Shown: positions 46,633 through 58,532, counted from the first letter of the stretch. The stretch is DNA of 64,000 nt from Trametopsis cervina (GCA_022385755.1 MU278350.1:5965-69964), one strand, 5' to 3'. Program-made: numbers and translations. The notes: generated by a model from the sequence alone, not told the origin.

Positions 46633-48083
46633 CCGGGCTGTCTTCAGTAACGTGCAATACTGAGCACATTGACTGTACACTTACCATTACTAGCTGCTGC
46701 GCAGATGCACGCCAGCCCTACGCTATCATTCGTCTTTGACAGAGGTACGCTTCCCCTGCTGCGGACCTCATAGGCCCCTCTAACCTTGTCGAATGAGGCA
46801 ACGTCAGTATGACAAAGGGCAAAATCAAGTGGTACATACCGTAAGACCAAGATGAAGGCTGGCAGGGCTGATCGTCAGCTGCTGCTGGCAAGGCAAGTCA
46901 TATGTATCCGCAGCAGCGTACCCTTCCAGACCAATGTGGTAGACAACTTGCCGCAGCATTACGATGAATTGTCGGATGATATCGGTGCTTCCTTTCTGTC
47001 TCGGTGACTCGGCAGGTCTGCATACTTGAGTCGATCTCTGGGTTACGTGACACATATCAGTTTCGATAGAGAGGCGTAGGCCATTCAAACACTCACAAAG
47101 AACCATACCATTGTCGGTCCATTCTCTCTGGTCTCAGATGTGTATTCTTTTAGTTTGCGCAGGCGTGCTGGTGGTGATCAAATTACAACCAAGTCAAGGG
47201 GATATAAAAGGGCGCCAATCCTTTTCCGGCCCCGGACACTCCTCCGATCAAAGACATCTCACCCGCTCGACCACTACGTCGTATCCACACGATAGTATTG
47301 AAGTATTGAAACATAACTCCAGGAGGCTACACATGGCGCAACCTCTGTCTGGTCATTCAGTTTGAACTTCCCTAGGATCCTGCTCCGTCCTCTAGGTTTG
47401 CTCGGGTCAGTCAATTCGACCTACTCTCACGGCAGTCATCAGGGCAATCTCAAGCCCTTCAAGGTTAGTCAGAATCAGTCAATATGAGTAGACTGTACAG
47501 TTATACATGCCACCCACAGACCGCGACACACGATGCCCCCCAGAGCATCGGTCCGCAACTTTGACGAACCACATCCACCGTGCGGTCGTCCATCAACCCA
47601 ACTCGTTCGTTCACTGTCGTCATTTTACGCTTCGAAAATGACACATGCACATACGTTATCACCTCAACTTCCTGTGTTTCAAGCTGTCTACGACCCTGTC
47701 ATACAACAGCGAATGCACGCCGACGCGGATGAGCACCACAACCAGGATGTTGGGACGGAACAACCCAGAACGAGGGTTTCAAGGATGGCCGGTATCACGC
47801 GCGCATGAAACACGTTGACGCGAGGCATTGTTTCATTTGCTATGTCCACCAGATTCACTGCTCTCACCCACGACCAGAATACGGGCGTACTGTGCCGAGA
47901 ATAAAGACCAAGCTCCCCTGGTCGGCCACGGGGCACGTATTGTTTGGAAAGACAGTGTTTTGAGCCAAAGCGACTAGCCAGTCTGGCTCGTGATCAAGTG
48001 CGTCCATGGCCACATTGATTGGCCCTGGCCTCTGGCCGCATCGCAGGGACCTATTGTCTATGACTCCCGGCCAAGAATTCACG
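46633..48083. other. Intergenic, with an orphan promoter-like element
   Basis: No firm gene. A strong TATA box at 47203-47210 (separate entry) is followed by a pyrimidine-rich stretch and ATG 47333, but the frame closes after 10 codons. Confidence 0.4.
47203..47210 (+). promoter_or_regulatory. Orphan TATA box
   Basis: TATAAAAG in the context GGATATAAAAGGGCGCC, one of the best TATA matches in the window. Downstream, ATG 47333 opens only 10 codons (MAQPLSGHSV). A plausible intron (about 47467-47519) would join two short open pieces, so a small or non-coding transcript is possible. Confidence 0.35.
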
Positions 48084-48092
48084 TATATATAA
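48084..48092 (+). promoter_or_regulatory. TATA box of F-box gene 1
   Basis: TATATATAA lies about 180 bp upstream of ATG 48269. A consistent 5'-UTR intron (GTGAGC at about 48169 to ACAG at 48238) lies between, which brings the spliced leader to normal length. Confidence 0.55.
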
Positions 48093-48268
48093 TCCCTCAC
48101 AATCACTAAGTATCGGACGGTCTCTGCACACAATCGCCCAAGCCCAGCCAGCTCATAACCACTCATAGGTGAGCACATTCTCAGTGCGGTGTCTGTCTCA
48201 TTTCGAAGCAACTTTCAACTGATTGTGATTCCATACAGTTTTACACCCACCCTGCTTTGGATTTGATC

Positions 48269-50281
48269 ATGAACTCGGAAGGGCGACAGTCGTCATACAG
48301 CCTCGACAGATCTCTGCCGACGGAACTCATATGTTGCATATTAGGGTTCCTGAGCTGCAACGAGCTTGTTTTCTGTAGACAGGTAATGCCGCCACCCAGC
48401 TTCATGTCTGCCATGCTTACATACCTCCGTTCATTAAGCTCTGCAATTCACTGAAGCACATCGTCGACACTACTGCCGCTCTTCAATATACACTCCACCT
48501 ATATCTCGCTGGTATGGCCGATAACCCGAATCATCCCCTCAGTACAGCCGACAAGCTGGCTTTGTTGAAAAGATATTACGACCAGTGGTATTCGCTCCGT
48601 GATCACCTCCAGTGTGTTGCGCTGTTTGACGTGGCCTACTTCCCAGGCCACGGTATAACACAACACATCATACGCGGTACTCTAGGTATAGGCCCCTCCC
48701 TCGATTCTGAGTTCAAATTTGCACAGCTACCATCGAGAATACGCGAGATACCCTTCAAGTCATGGATCTTACAGCTCCCAGGCTATATCGATCTCTTTAC
48801 CTTCGATCCAGAGCAAGACGTTCTCATTATTTTGAAAGCGGCGTCTGCTCCTGAGGAGTGAGTATTGAATGCTGCGCGGAGGGCTATATGCTCGTTGCTT
48901 GAATTTTTACTGTTGGCTCATCCATTTTTTGCGCAGACGTCCATCTCTCCGCGTACTCGAGCTCTCTACAGGAAAGCGCCACCCCCTTGCATCGTATCCA
49001 TCGCTACCTTTGCCTGACGAACTGGATGATCCCGAGATACAAATTGACAGGATGCGGATCAACGGTGTATACCTAGCTGCTGGGTCTGCGGTGTCCGGAT
49101 TCTTTGCCGTATGGAACTGGCGTTCGGCGCAGTGTATATGTGTGAGCTTCCTGCTCCCACGTATCTGCCCACCCCACAATTACTGACGTGCTGTAATACA
49201 GATGAAGGGGAAATTTAACTCATTCGTCTGGGTCGGGCCCACCTCCGTACTTCTGTCGGCTACTGGCAGTGGTATTAATGAACCAGGTCTCTCACCGCCG
49301 GCGCTTTTGCTCATAGACTTCGCTCACTCCGAGGGACCTCACCAATGGGCATTTCAACTACCGCTGGTGCTCGCCAAGCGTAGGCATCCTCTTGCCGGAG
49401 CCTTCCTACCCAATATTTATGGCGAGCTCCCGCCGTTTCGAAGCCCCGCTGGGAGATCCGCCTCTGACCCACCGTTCCACACCGCAGACGGAGACGGCTT
49501 GCTCCTCCTGACTGGCTCCCATGACAAATTCCGGATGTTCTTCCTAGCCCGGAGACTGTTTGACGTCGCGCGTGAGATGCCTGTGCCGCCTGTGCCGCCG
49601 AATAGTCACCCTCTCCCGGTGGTGATTCCATGGAAACTGTGGGGCCCCGGATACACGCATGTCGATGACGGGATGTTTAACGACCCTTACCTCTTGTATG
49701 GAACGCGTTACGTGGCGTACCGGAGTACAACGTCGGAGCTGGTGGTGCAGGATTTCAACCCACAGCGCGCCAAACACAAGATGCAAGAATGCGGTGGTAC
49801 AGGGGAGAATGGGACGACGACAGTGCGGCCCTTTAGCGACTCGTACTGGATGACGATATCCCGGGAATCGAGCGCAATGGCAGAGGAGAGGGCTGATCTT
49901 GCCCTCAATAGTGCTGACGTCGATGGTCGGCAGAAGCCTGCCTTTGTAGAGACGATCGTGCCATACGACTTATTGGTTTCTCGCTGGCCGCCGAGATTCA
50001 GCGAGGATGCCATTTCTGTGTCGCGGATCTACTCTACCATGGTGCGTCTGTAATTGACGTTTACTGGGCTTGTACAGTACGCTAACGGCAGGGTGGTTTG
50101 GTGGGATAGCCCGAACATGAGGACGGCGATGAGGAGGATGGAGAGGATGAAGAGGAGGTACTCCTATGTCAATTGGAGGCTCTCACACTGTGAGACTGTG
50201 AGATTGGACACGCTCCAGCTTCCAAATCATGTTCATGGCAGAAAACCATGCCCAAGCGAATCTAACATCACCTCAACTTAA
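48269..50281 (+). CDS. F-box protein, tandem copy 1
   Basis: F-box proteins present substrates to SCF ubiquitin ligases. The N-terminus after MNSEGRQSSYSLDR is SLPTELICCILGFLSCNELV followed by FCRQ, an F-box, interrupted by an intron at the same place as in copy 2 (after the CRQ). It continues LCNSLKHIVDTTAALQ, then a long region with LALLKRYYDQWYSLRDHLQC, FAQLPSRIREIPFKSWILQL, RVLELSTGKRHPLASYP, VWNWRSAQCIC, FVWVGPTSVLLSATGSG, KFRMFFLARRLFDVAREM, VVIPWKLWGPGYTHVD and FSEDAISVSRIYS. This C-terminal part is a beta-rich module typical of basidiomycete F-box families. Five or six introns; the last (36 nt, 50044-50079) is short but joins YANGRVVWWDSPNMRTAM. About 560-570 residues. It has an active-looking promoter and no lesions. 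Confidence 0.8.
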
Positions 50282-50901
50282 ATGCCGGCCATTGAAATTG
50301 TGTCTTACCTAACCGTATCCATGCGACAGACGCGTCATAATACTGATATATGCTCGTTCCTCCCTACGGCTTGCTTCACGTTATCCAAGCTACCTCTGTA
50401 TGGTGTGTAACATACGAGTTGCAATAACCAGTTTCTGTTTGGACTATGCTGAAGTTTGCAGACAGGCAGTCCCGCATTGAAGAGGATGGTGCCAGGAGAG
50501 AACGAAAAGCGCGAAAACAAGAGCATTTCGCAGGTATGGTATTGCAGCTGGCCCTGAGCATGAGTGAGGACATCGCTGGCAAGCGACATGTACGACGCAA
50601 CACACAGGGCGCGCTGATACCTGATATGGAAGTGGCCCAGTTGAGTGAGGTCGAGAGCGCCCGACGACGGTGTTGTGTACGGCGCACACTTCTGCACGCA
50701 CGCGCATCCGAATTCACGTTCTCTCTGCCACACTCACATACAGCCTATGTTGTATGCATGTATAGTATAAAGGGATCCGGATAAAACGCCCAGATGGGGT
50801 CTTATCTGCGCGGCATCGCCCTGCCTTTCAATGACACCCTTCGTGCGCTGCATACCACCACCATCTCAACGTCTTGAAACACGGGCACCAAGATCGCTGC
50901 T
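50282..50901. other. Spacer between F-box paralogues
   Basis: About 0.6 kb containing the promoter of copy 2; TATAAAG occurs at about 50766-50772. No gene; overlapping frames on the minus strand at 50335-50733 appear spurious. Confidence 0.4.
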
Positions 50902-52991
50902 ATGGATTCAACTATGAGCTCGTACAGTCTTGACGGATCTTTGCCGACGGAGCTCATTTGTTGGATATTTCGATATCTGAGCTGCAACGAGCTGGTCGTC
51001 TGCAGACAGGTAAGTAAAGCTGCAACTCATCTTCACATCCATCATGATCATGCTTACACCTCTCGCTGTTCAGCTCTGCAGATCACTCAAGCACATCGTC
51101 GACACCACTGTTGATCTTCAATACATCCTCAACTTGCAACTCGCCGGCATGGCCGATAACCCAGCGCACTCTCTCGGTACAGCGGACAAGCTGGCTCTTC
51201 TGAAAAGATATCGCGACCAGTGGTGTTCTCTTACCCCTCATCTTGAGCACATCGTACTGTTCGAGAGTATCCATCTAGAAAGGGTAGATGATAAAAAGGA
51301 ACACTTTATAAGGGGCACACTAGGTATCGGCCCCTCGCTCAACTTCGATTACCACTTTGCACAGCTGCCATCAAGGATACGCGAGATACCGCTCAAGTCA
51401 TGGGTTTTACGACTGCCGGGATACACTGGCAGCTTTGCCATGGACCTACAGCAAGATGTTCTCGCCATCTTGAAAGAGCGACCACCTCCTGATGGCAACG
51501 ATGACAAGTTACATGCCCGCCATTTCCGTTGATAATGTCAGCTCACGTACGTTTATACAGGTGTCCATCTCTTCATATACTCGAGCTTTCAACAGGGAAG
51601 GAACATCCCCTTGCATTGTATCCTTCACTATCTTTGCCTGATGTAATGGAGCCGGGGTTGTCAAGGTTGCGAATCAATGGTCCATATATTTATGTTCATT
51701 GTGAAGAGGCCGAAACATCCGTTACATGGAACTGGCGTTCAGGATCTCAGATATTTGTAAGGTTACTCAATTGGTGCTTACGCATACCGCCCTAAGCCTC
51801 TAACATCCCTCTGTTTAGTACGAGGCGGAGGTCACCGGGTCTGCCTGGCTCGGACCTACGCATTTACTTCTAGTGGGCTTCAGATGCGAATACGAGCCGC
51901 AGTATCTTATGCTCGTGGACATCTCTCAGCCCGAAAGAGTGTGGGAGTTCCACCTGCCAAAGATGTTCTCCAAGCACGAAAATGCTCATGGCGAATTGAT
52001 AATGTTCCAGGTCGACTGCGAGCCTGTGACATCCCGAGGCGGAGGCTCCCCTGGCTCCCTATTTGATATCGCAGAGGAAGACAGCCTAGTCATGCTGACA
52101 GCCCTCGAGGACCCGTTCCGCATGTTCTTCCTCGCCTCGAGACTCCTTGAGATCATGCAGAGCACAGCGCATGAGAAGACAGAGACGGTTGTCATTCCTT
52201 GGAAGTCGTGGGGCCCAGGATACACGCGCGTCGACCACACCTGGGTCAGGTATATCGTGTACGGTATGCGAGCCATGGCATTGGCCAAGGCTGGTTTGCA
52301 GCCCTACATGCTCGATTTCAACAGGCGGCGTGCAAAGTACACGATGCAGGCGTGCAGCGGCTCGCAGAAAGAGGAGGACAGGCCGACGCGGATACGGGCC
52401 TTCAGCCATACACACTGGCACGCAATGGTAGAAGAAGTGGAAGCCACAGATGAGCAGATGGACGATCTGTCTCTCGACAACATCGAGAGTGAACAATACA
52501 CAGATGAGGAGATGGGCGAGCTGTCTCTCGACAACATCGAGAGTGATGGACAGGAAGACGTAGAGAGTGAACAAGACACAGACGAGCAAACGGACGAGCT
52601 GTCTCTCGACTTCGACAGTGACGGACAGGAAGACCTTATGCTTGTGCAGACGATCTTACCGTATACCCCACCACAGGGCTTGGAGATGTGGGGCTTTAGC
52701 GAGGATGCAATTCATATGAAGCGCGAGGTACGTGTGCGCCTGGTGTTCGTATGGGCTCAACTTGGGCGCTGACAGTGGGATAGTTTGATGACGGATCGTG
52801 GGGTTATGAGGCTTACACGCTGTGAGTTCAGCCTCCGAAGTCGCGTTCTGGGCTGTCGAAGTCTGCTACAACTCGGCCAGCCAATTCGCTCGTTACACTG
52901 TACCAGTCGTCTTCGCTGCAAGCCGTCCGGACAATCGCTGGGACGGCAGACAACATGGGTTTATACAACTACATCTCTTCACAAGCACTAA
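50902..52991 (+). CDS. F-box protein, tandem copy 2 with acidic repeat insertion
   Basis: A paralogue of the preceding gene in the same orientation with matching exon structure. MDSTMSSYSLDG leads into the F-box SLPTELICWIFRYLSCNELV and VCRQ. Then LCRSLKHIVDTTVDLQ, LAGMADNPAHSLGTADKLAL, FAQLPSRIREIPLKSWVLRL, LHILELSTGKEHPLALYPSL, VTWNWRSGSQIF, DPFRMFFLASRLLEIMQS, VVIPWKSWGPGYTRVD and MWGFSEDAIHMKRE follow. Between the last two blocks copy 2 carries three units of an acidic repeat (LSLDNIESEQYTDEE-like, 52440-52640) that copy 1 lacks. The intron around 51510-51560 uses GTTACA as donor. After the final intron the frame runs to 52991 with a C-terminus unlike copy 1, so the 3' end is less certain. 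Confidence 0.78.
52440..52640 (+). repeat. In-frame acidic repeat in F-box copy 2
   Basis: Three imperfect units of about 60-80 bp encode DEQMDDLSLDNIESEQ, DEEMGELSLDNIESDG and DEQTDELSLDFDSDG. The DNA phrase CTGTCTCTCGAC recurs in each. Absent from the neighbouring paralogue, so it expanded after duplication or was lost from copy 1. Confidence 0.75.
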
Positions 52992-53577
52992 GCGTTCGCG
53001 CCAAATTCAGCATCCTCTTTTTTCATCTCCCGCCTTTCTCTTCATCCTTTCCTCTATCGTGTACCTACTGTCATTTCAGGTATTATCGCCATAAATATAC
53101 CCTCTTCGATGCATTTAAATGCCTCATTCTAGAACTACACCGTCAGTAAACAGAACAGACCCTCACTACAGTGAGAACGCGGATCACAGTCGCCTACACC
53201 GCCAACTTGGCGTCTGCGGATTGTTACCAGAGTACGAAACCCTGGCAGTCGGGGGATGAGAAGTGTGATTTGCGGCCGCCGGGCGGCTGAAATGTCCGGG
53301 ATTGCATGCCGCCGATAAACGCATCAGGAACATGGGGTCCTCTGCGTAGAAGCGGAGGCATATCCAGTGATGAGTCGCGGGATAATCTCAAGATGTCGCC
53401 GCAATAGCCAGCAGGTACTACAACGATGTTCAGCAGACCGGGTATTGAAGAAAAAACGAGGGTCATCACCCGATGACTACCACCTCTATTCGCGCCACTG
53501 CTGAGGTTATGAAATCAAATCTGTGTGACCAAGCTGACCAACACAGCTCATCAAGGTTTGATCCACGCATTTCATGA
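52992..53577. other. Intergenic left of hAT element
   Basis: No gene recognised. The minus-strand frame at 53224-53469 has no supporting features. Confidence 0.4.
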
Positions 53578-53585
53578 CCGCGGTT
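53578..53585. repeat. Left target-site duplication
   Basis: CCGCGGTT, identical to 57377-57384. An 8-bp duplication is the hallmark of hAT insertion. Confidence 0.93.
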
Positions 53586-56500
53586 TAGAGTACGGTGAGA
53601 AACCCTCATGTTAATAACACAGGTTAATAACACGGGTTAATAACACGTTAATAACAGGGGGTAGGCGGGACAGCCCAGTTAATAACACGAGGCGCCCGTG
53701 GGGCGCCGCCCACCGGCCGCGCAAAAGTCCATGTGTTTCGACTGGCGGGTACAGTAGCGAGTAGCACGTAGTTATTGTTACAATGAAAAATACACTGCAG
53801 ACGGTTATCATCGTAGTCTCACACCAAAAACCTACAACTCCCAAGCCATGGACTTAGAGCTCTCGGAGGCCGTGCATGAAAAACTCGCCCTTCTCGCGAG
53901 ACGTTTGTCGGCCCTTGCTGTCACAATTCCAGCGGGAAATGCACACTATATGTTCCAAGGATTCACGCCGTGCCGCGATGAAGTGGAGGACTACGGGGAG
54001 GAGGGCGCACTCAATCACGCTCTCGAGATTGCTTTCTGCCCAGGTGGACGACAGAATGGCCCTATTTTGTTCAAAGAACAAGGACCAGGGCTTGTCACGG
54101 TTGTCCAGCCTCTTGAGAAGTATCTGACGCGTTACCCGAACTCCGCCATCTTGCTCAAATGGGTCGACGACCTTTCCGAAGCTGCAGGGCTTGTGCAAGA
54201 TGAATCTAATGAATTAGAAGTAAGGTTTTGACACTCATGATGACACTGCAAAACCTAACTCGTGGGATGTGCAAGCAGGAATCGTGCAGCTTGGTGCTGG
54301 AAGATCCACCGCACAATCCTGCTGTCACATCTTGGGCCGCTATTGGTTTGCAGCAGCCACCCGTGCTGCCAGGAGCGAAGAAGCCGAAGAACCGAAGGAA
54401 GCCATCAGCTGATCTCGAGTATCAAAATGAGACTCGTACTGCGAAAAAGTCGAAGGTGGCTCACGAAAAATATATTGCGACCATCATGGCAGAATATTCT
54501 GATGCTGATCCTCCGACCAAGGGCAAGGGCGGCCGGAAGGCTCTATCTCTTCTTGATGAGCTCTCTTGCTATGTGAAATTGACAAATCCGAAGGATCCAA
54601 CGAAGTCATCAGGCTGGCGCTGTCGTTTCGCCACCTCAGGTTGCACTGCATTATGGATGGGTAATCGTCAGAAGTACCGCGTCCTCAAGCACGCTGCTGG
54701 CGAGTGTTCATATGCGCCATCAAGCCTCGTACAACGGGCAAATGAAGAACTTGCGGATGAAGCCATTGGCTCGAAGCTGCGAGAGGTTGAGCGCCACCTT
54801 GCGGGTACGGATGGGACTCACGGCACTGAACCCATACACTCACAGTCAGCGGTTGCTGCTGGAGCCAAGTTAGCCGGGCCTCGGTCTGCTACGCAACTTT
54901 CTCAGGGAGACATATGGCGGAAAGCGGGGAAAGAGCATCGTCACCTGAAGCATGACAGTAATGTGTTAGCATTCATTGTCGCAGGCGGTATGGTGCCTAC
55001 CAAGGCAGACTCGGCGGAATGGAAGGCTCTATGGGCTACTGCTGACCCTTCGTATACTCCTCCGAGCAGCAGTGCCATCACAGATAGTTACATACCACGA
55101 GAAGCGAGCTTGATCAGGAAAACCATTCTCGGTCTTCTGCAGGACCCTGACAATGGCGGCCTGACCCTGTCTTTTGATGGTGGTACGACACGTCGCGTGG
55201 ATTCTGTTTATACCATTCACATCACAACACGAGATCGGCGCGTATTTCTATGGAAAGGGTGCGAGACATCTGCTGAGTCGCATACTGCTGAGCATCTAGC
55301 ACGAAAGATCACAGAGGTGAGTTGAGCTTACCACATAAGTATTTTGACTTACATGACATAGGTGATCAATGAAATTGGACCGGCACAATTCCGTGGGATT
55401 GTGTCTGACACTACGGGTAACACGAAGCTAGCCCGAGCTATGGTTGCAAAGAAATTCCCATGGATTATGGACCTGCCAGATGCTCCGCATCATCTTCAGT
55501 TGATGTTGAAGGACATCGGCAATCTGCCCTACTTCAAGCCGGTATGATCGTTTCTTGACTCTTCTCAATCAAATCATTTGCTCACTGTTTCGCAGACCAT
55601 TGACTGTTGTCGCAGTGTAGTCCAATTCTTCAATAAGTCATCATTCGCACATGCACATTTGACTGCCAAACGCCGTGCTCTGCATATTGGCTCCGGGTTG
55701 AAATCATTCGGGAAGACACGGTTTTCCACTGTGTACATCTCCGGGCGGTCACTCCAGCTGAACATGCCTGCCATTCAAGCTCTGTGTAATGCGAAGGTTA
55801 TCACACTCAAGGTATAGTAGTTCCACCACGTAACCATATCAGCGTCTCTAATGTCTTATTGTAGAGTTTTAACGAGAACTTTACTGATGGGTTTGCAAGT
55901 CGCAGCTTCAGCGGACGGCTTGAGGAGCTACTTGTGATCCTCAGGCCTGCCGCAAAGGCAACAACCTGTTTGGAGTCGACACATTCCACTGTGTCAGACG
56001 TATACGTCTTTTGGCTAGCCGTGATGGGAGAGCTTCATGATACCATCACCGATCGCCACAATCCCATGCCAAACGACGTACGCGAAACGATCCGTCGTAT
56101 TGCCAACTTCAGGTTCAAGCAGATGATTAACGAGTCACCAGTCGATGTTTATCATACAGGATTTATCCTAGACCCACGTATGCACCTTGAAACGTGGCGC
56201 CAACATGAACTCACGCTTCACATAGGTTACCGTGGATCTGACATTCTTCTGCAAGACAACGTGAATCCCCTTGCCATTCCGCCGGTTAGGCTTGGTAAAC
56301 AGCCGGACTCCGCCCCTGTCGCCGCCACTGATCTTCCAGAAGCAGCTCGGCGCGCTGGAAGATTCCTCCTCAAGATATTGCGCATCGAATATCAAGACCG
56401 AGCATCAACAATAGCTGCTCTACGAGGAGACGAAGCTATTGATCTCCTGAAGAAACAGCTCGGGCAGTATTACCGAGCTGAATATCCTTTTGACGTGCCA

Positions 56501-57376
56501 CTCATCGGTTTTGATGGGCCGCGCGAATGGTGGGAGTCTCTGAACTCCAACCGTACGCAGTCAGTTCAGCCTCTTGCGGTAAGTTCAATCTTTCGAGCTG
56601 TATCTTGTTCTATCAAAGACCACTGACATTGTGATGGACGCAGCAACTGGCGACTTACATCATGGGCCTTACGCCGAACTCGATGAGTGACGAGAGAACG
56701 GCGTCATACTTCACCTGGCAGAACTCTCCTCTGCGCGGTGCACAACGAGTCACAACACTGGTGCGAATGGCCCAGATTCAACAATGGAAAAGGATGGGAT
56801 CTTCTGTACGTACAGTCATATTGCTATTAGATACATACAGCTAACTCGTATGCATACAAGGGCTCTATTATGAAGCGGCCGACCGTCCGCTTTCGTGATC
56901 TGAACAAGACATTGGGTTCGCAGCCAAGTGCCTGTCCGGCTGCCACGGATGACAAGAGCGATGACGGCATGGAAGAGAGAAGCGAGAGCGAGAATGAAGA
57001 AGACCCCAGCGACGTACAGGAGACCGGTCTTGGCGATGGCAATACCATGCATTCGCGCCGGTACGACAACGAGCCTGGTGACAGGTTTGTTGTGGGCGGA
57101 ATGGCCAATCTTCGTTCAGTTGTCCTTCGAGACCTACTGTCCGATCATGCGCTCGTCGAGAATGTGATCTCCCAGCCTGTTAGTGTAGTCAAAAACGGTC
57201 CGCCTCGTCTTCTAAAGGACGCGGACTGGACTATGTAGATATTTATTGCGCAAATTTGCAGTTGATAGGCTACCGCGTTAATAACATGTTAATAACGCCC
57301 GAAACTGAGTGACATTTGGGCGCTTCGTGTTATTAACGTTACTAACTACTCAGAAACAGTTTCTCACTGTACTCTA
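53586..57376 (+). mobile_element. Complete hAT-superfamily DNA transposon (3,791 bp)
   Basis: The left end TAGAGTACGGTGAGAAAC (53586-53603) and the reverse complement of the right end TAGAGTACAGTGAGAAAC (57359-57376) match at 17 of 18 bases. CCGCGGTT directly flanks both ends. Inside the ends sit five copies of GTTAATAACA on the left (53610, 53623, 53636, 53647, 53678). On the right are one exact (57277), one near (57288) and one inverted (57328) copy. These are likely transposase-binding subterminal repeats. GGCGCCC-GTG-GGGCGCC (53691-53707) is a perfect hairpin just inside. The single gene is a transposase whose frame is intact, so the copy may be autonomous or was until recently. Confidence 0.95.
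53848..57238 (+). CDS. hAT transposase, apparently intact
   Basis: Seven exons joined by introns at about 54221-54280, 55318-55362, 55542-55595, 55813-55864, 56580-56643 and 56807-56860; every junction is in frame, for about 1,000 residues. The N-terminal exon (MDLELSEAVHEKLALLARRL) is of unknown type. Next is a BED-like zinc-finger region (WRCRFATSGCTALW with LKHAAGECSYAP, about residues 245-290). The catalytic part has LTLSFDGGTTRRVDS (first Asp), GIVSDTTGNTKLARAMV (second Asp) and TTCLESTHSTVSDVYVFW (candidate Glu). The conserved hAT dimerisation region follows: GPREWWESLNSN, then IMGLTPNSMSDERTASYFTW. The C-terminal 130 residues are acidic. It would cut and paste the flanking element. No stop or frameshift seen. 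Confidence 0.9.
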
Positions 57377-57384
57377 CCGCGGTT
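57377..57384. repeat. Right target-site duplication
   Basis: CCGCGGTT, exact match of 53578-53585, immediately after the right inverted repeat. Confidence 0.93.
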
Positions 57385-58488
57385 GCTCATATTCCCTTCA
57401 ACTCTGCCACGTTGATGTTCTCTCTTTTGGCTTCTGCACTGTTTTCTGGTTGACAGTCCAATCTGACTCCTGGCCCGTTGCTGCTAATCTGCCACTTCAC
57501 ACTCAGGTCTCTACATTGCCAGATGGTTCGTAGTCTTCTCACAACTCATGCTTACCTAAACCTATCGCTAAAGAATATGGACAGTAATTGGGACAAGGGT
57601 ATCACTTCTGTTCTGCAAGACAAACAGGACAAAAGACTATAGGATGCATGTGGATGCAGGCTTACAGGCGATATGGGCAGAGTTCCCAAAATCATTCCCA
57701 CCGGGCAGGAGGACATGACATGGTATGTGCAGTGCTGTACACATTCTTTCCCAGTGTTCTCGAGGATGACATCTGCATTAATGGGCATCCTTCAGACCAC
57801 GGCACTACCTCAAGCACCTCTGGAACAGATATTCAGCACAGGGTTGACTCAGCCGCACTGGGGGCTCCAACGACAGATCGCTCTTCTGCGTGACACCTTA
57901 GCGAAGATGGTGATGATTGCGGTGCAAATGAATATATGGCAGTAAATTATATCCTTTCTTACTTCATGTTGTAGTCTACTTGTACTGCCTGTAATCCACA
58001 TTCAACAACCACTGTGACATGACCCTTCAAGTCCCGACAGGCCCTCCTCCACATCCTGTGTTTTTCTGAGTTTTACACTGGGAGGACCGCATGACAATGC
58101 TTATGGGGATCCCCCGATGGCCGTCGATACGTCGTCGATACGTGCCTTGCAATAATATGGTGATGCATACCCACTTCTCAGACGACCGGTCTCCGGTAAT
58201 TCGGGGGGACAAATGACATCGCAGCGACGTTATTTCACGTTTCTGACGATTGTCGCGCGACACTGGCGCTGTTTACTGCGTCCTGCCACGGAAGCGTCGT
58301 TGATCCCAACTCGGCTGGCGATCGCCAGAGCGCCAGTTGGCGGTGTAGTAGGATATCCAATCTGACGCTTCGACGAGACGAATGAGAATGCCCCAATATA
58401 TGCGAGCACGCGACGATAAACTCACACCGACTCAGTCCGCCTGTGTATGTTTTAATCACGACCCGCCTATTGTTTGGTAAACGGCTGT

Positions 58489-58490
<2 letters not shown>
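57385..58490. other. Intergenic right of hAT element
   Basis: Mostly without signal, but contains the possible transposase relic at 57673-57945 (separate entry). Confidence 0.4.
57673..57945 (+). pseudogene. Possible relic of an hAT dimerisation region
   Basis: This 90-codon frame reads ALMGILQTTALPQAPLEQIF, then STG, then LRDTLAKMVMIAVQMNIW. The spacing of a small helix, a proline, an ERxFS-like segment (LEQIFS) and a later R-x-L helix resembles the C-terminal dimerisation motif of hAT transposases. There is no upstream catalytic region and the resemblance is partial, so chance is a real alternative. It is not part of the intact element, which ends at 57376. Confidence 0.3.

Positions 58491-58527
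<37 letters not shown>
58491..58527 (+). repeat. (CT)n microsatellite
   Basis: Eighteen CT units plus one base, uninterrupted. Confidence 0.97.

Positions 58528-58532
<5 letters not shown>

Noticed and set aside
49311..49631. Minus-strand frames inside F-box copy 1
   Set aside because: Antisense to a supported exon.
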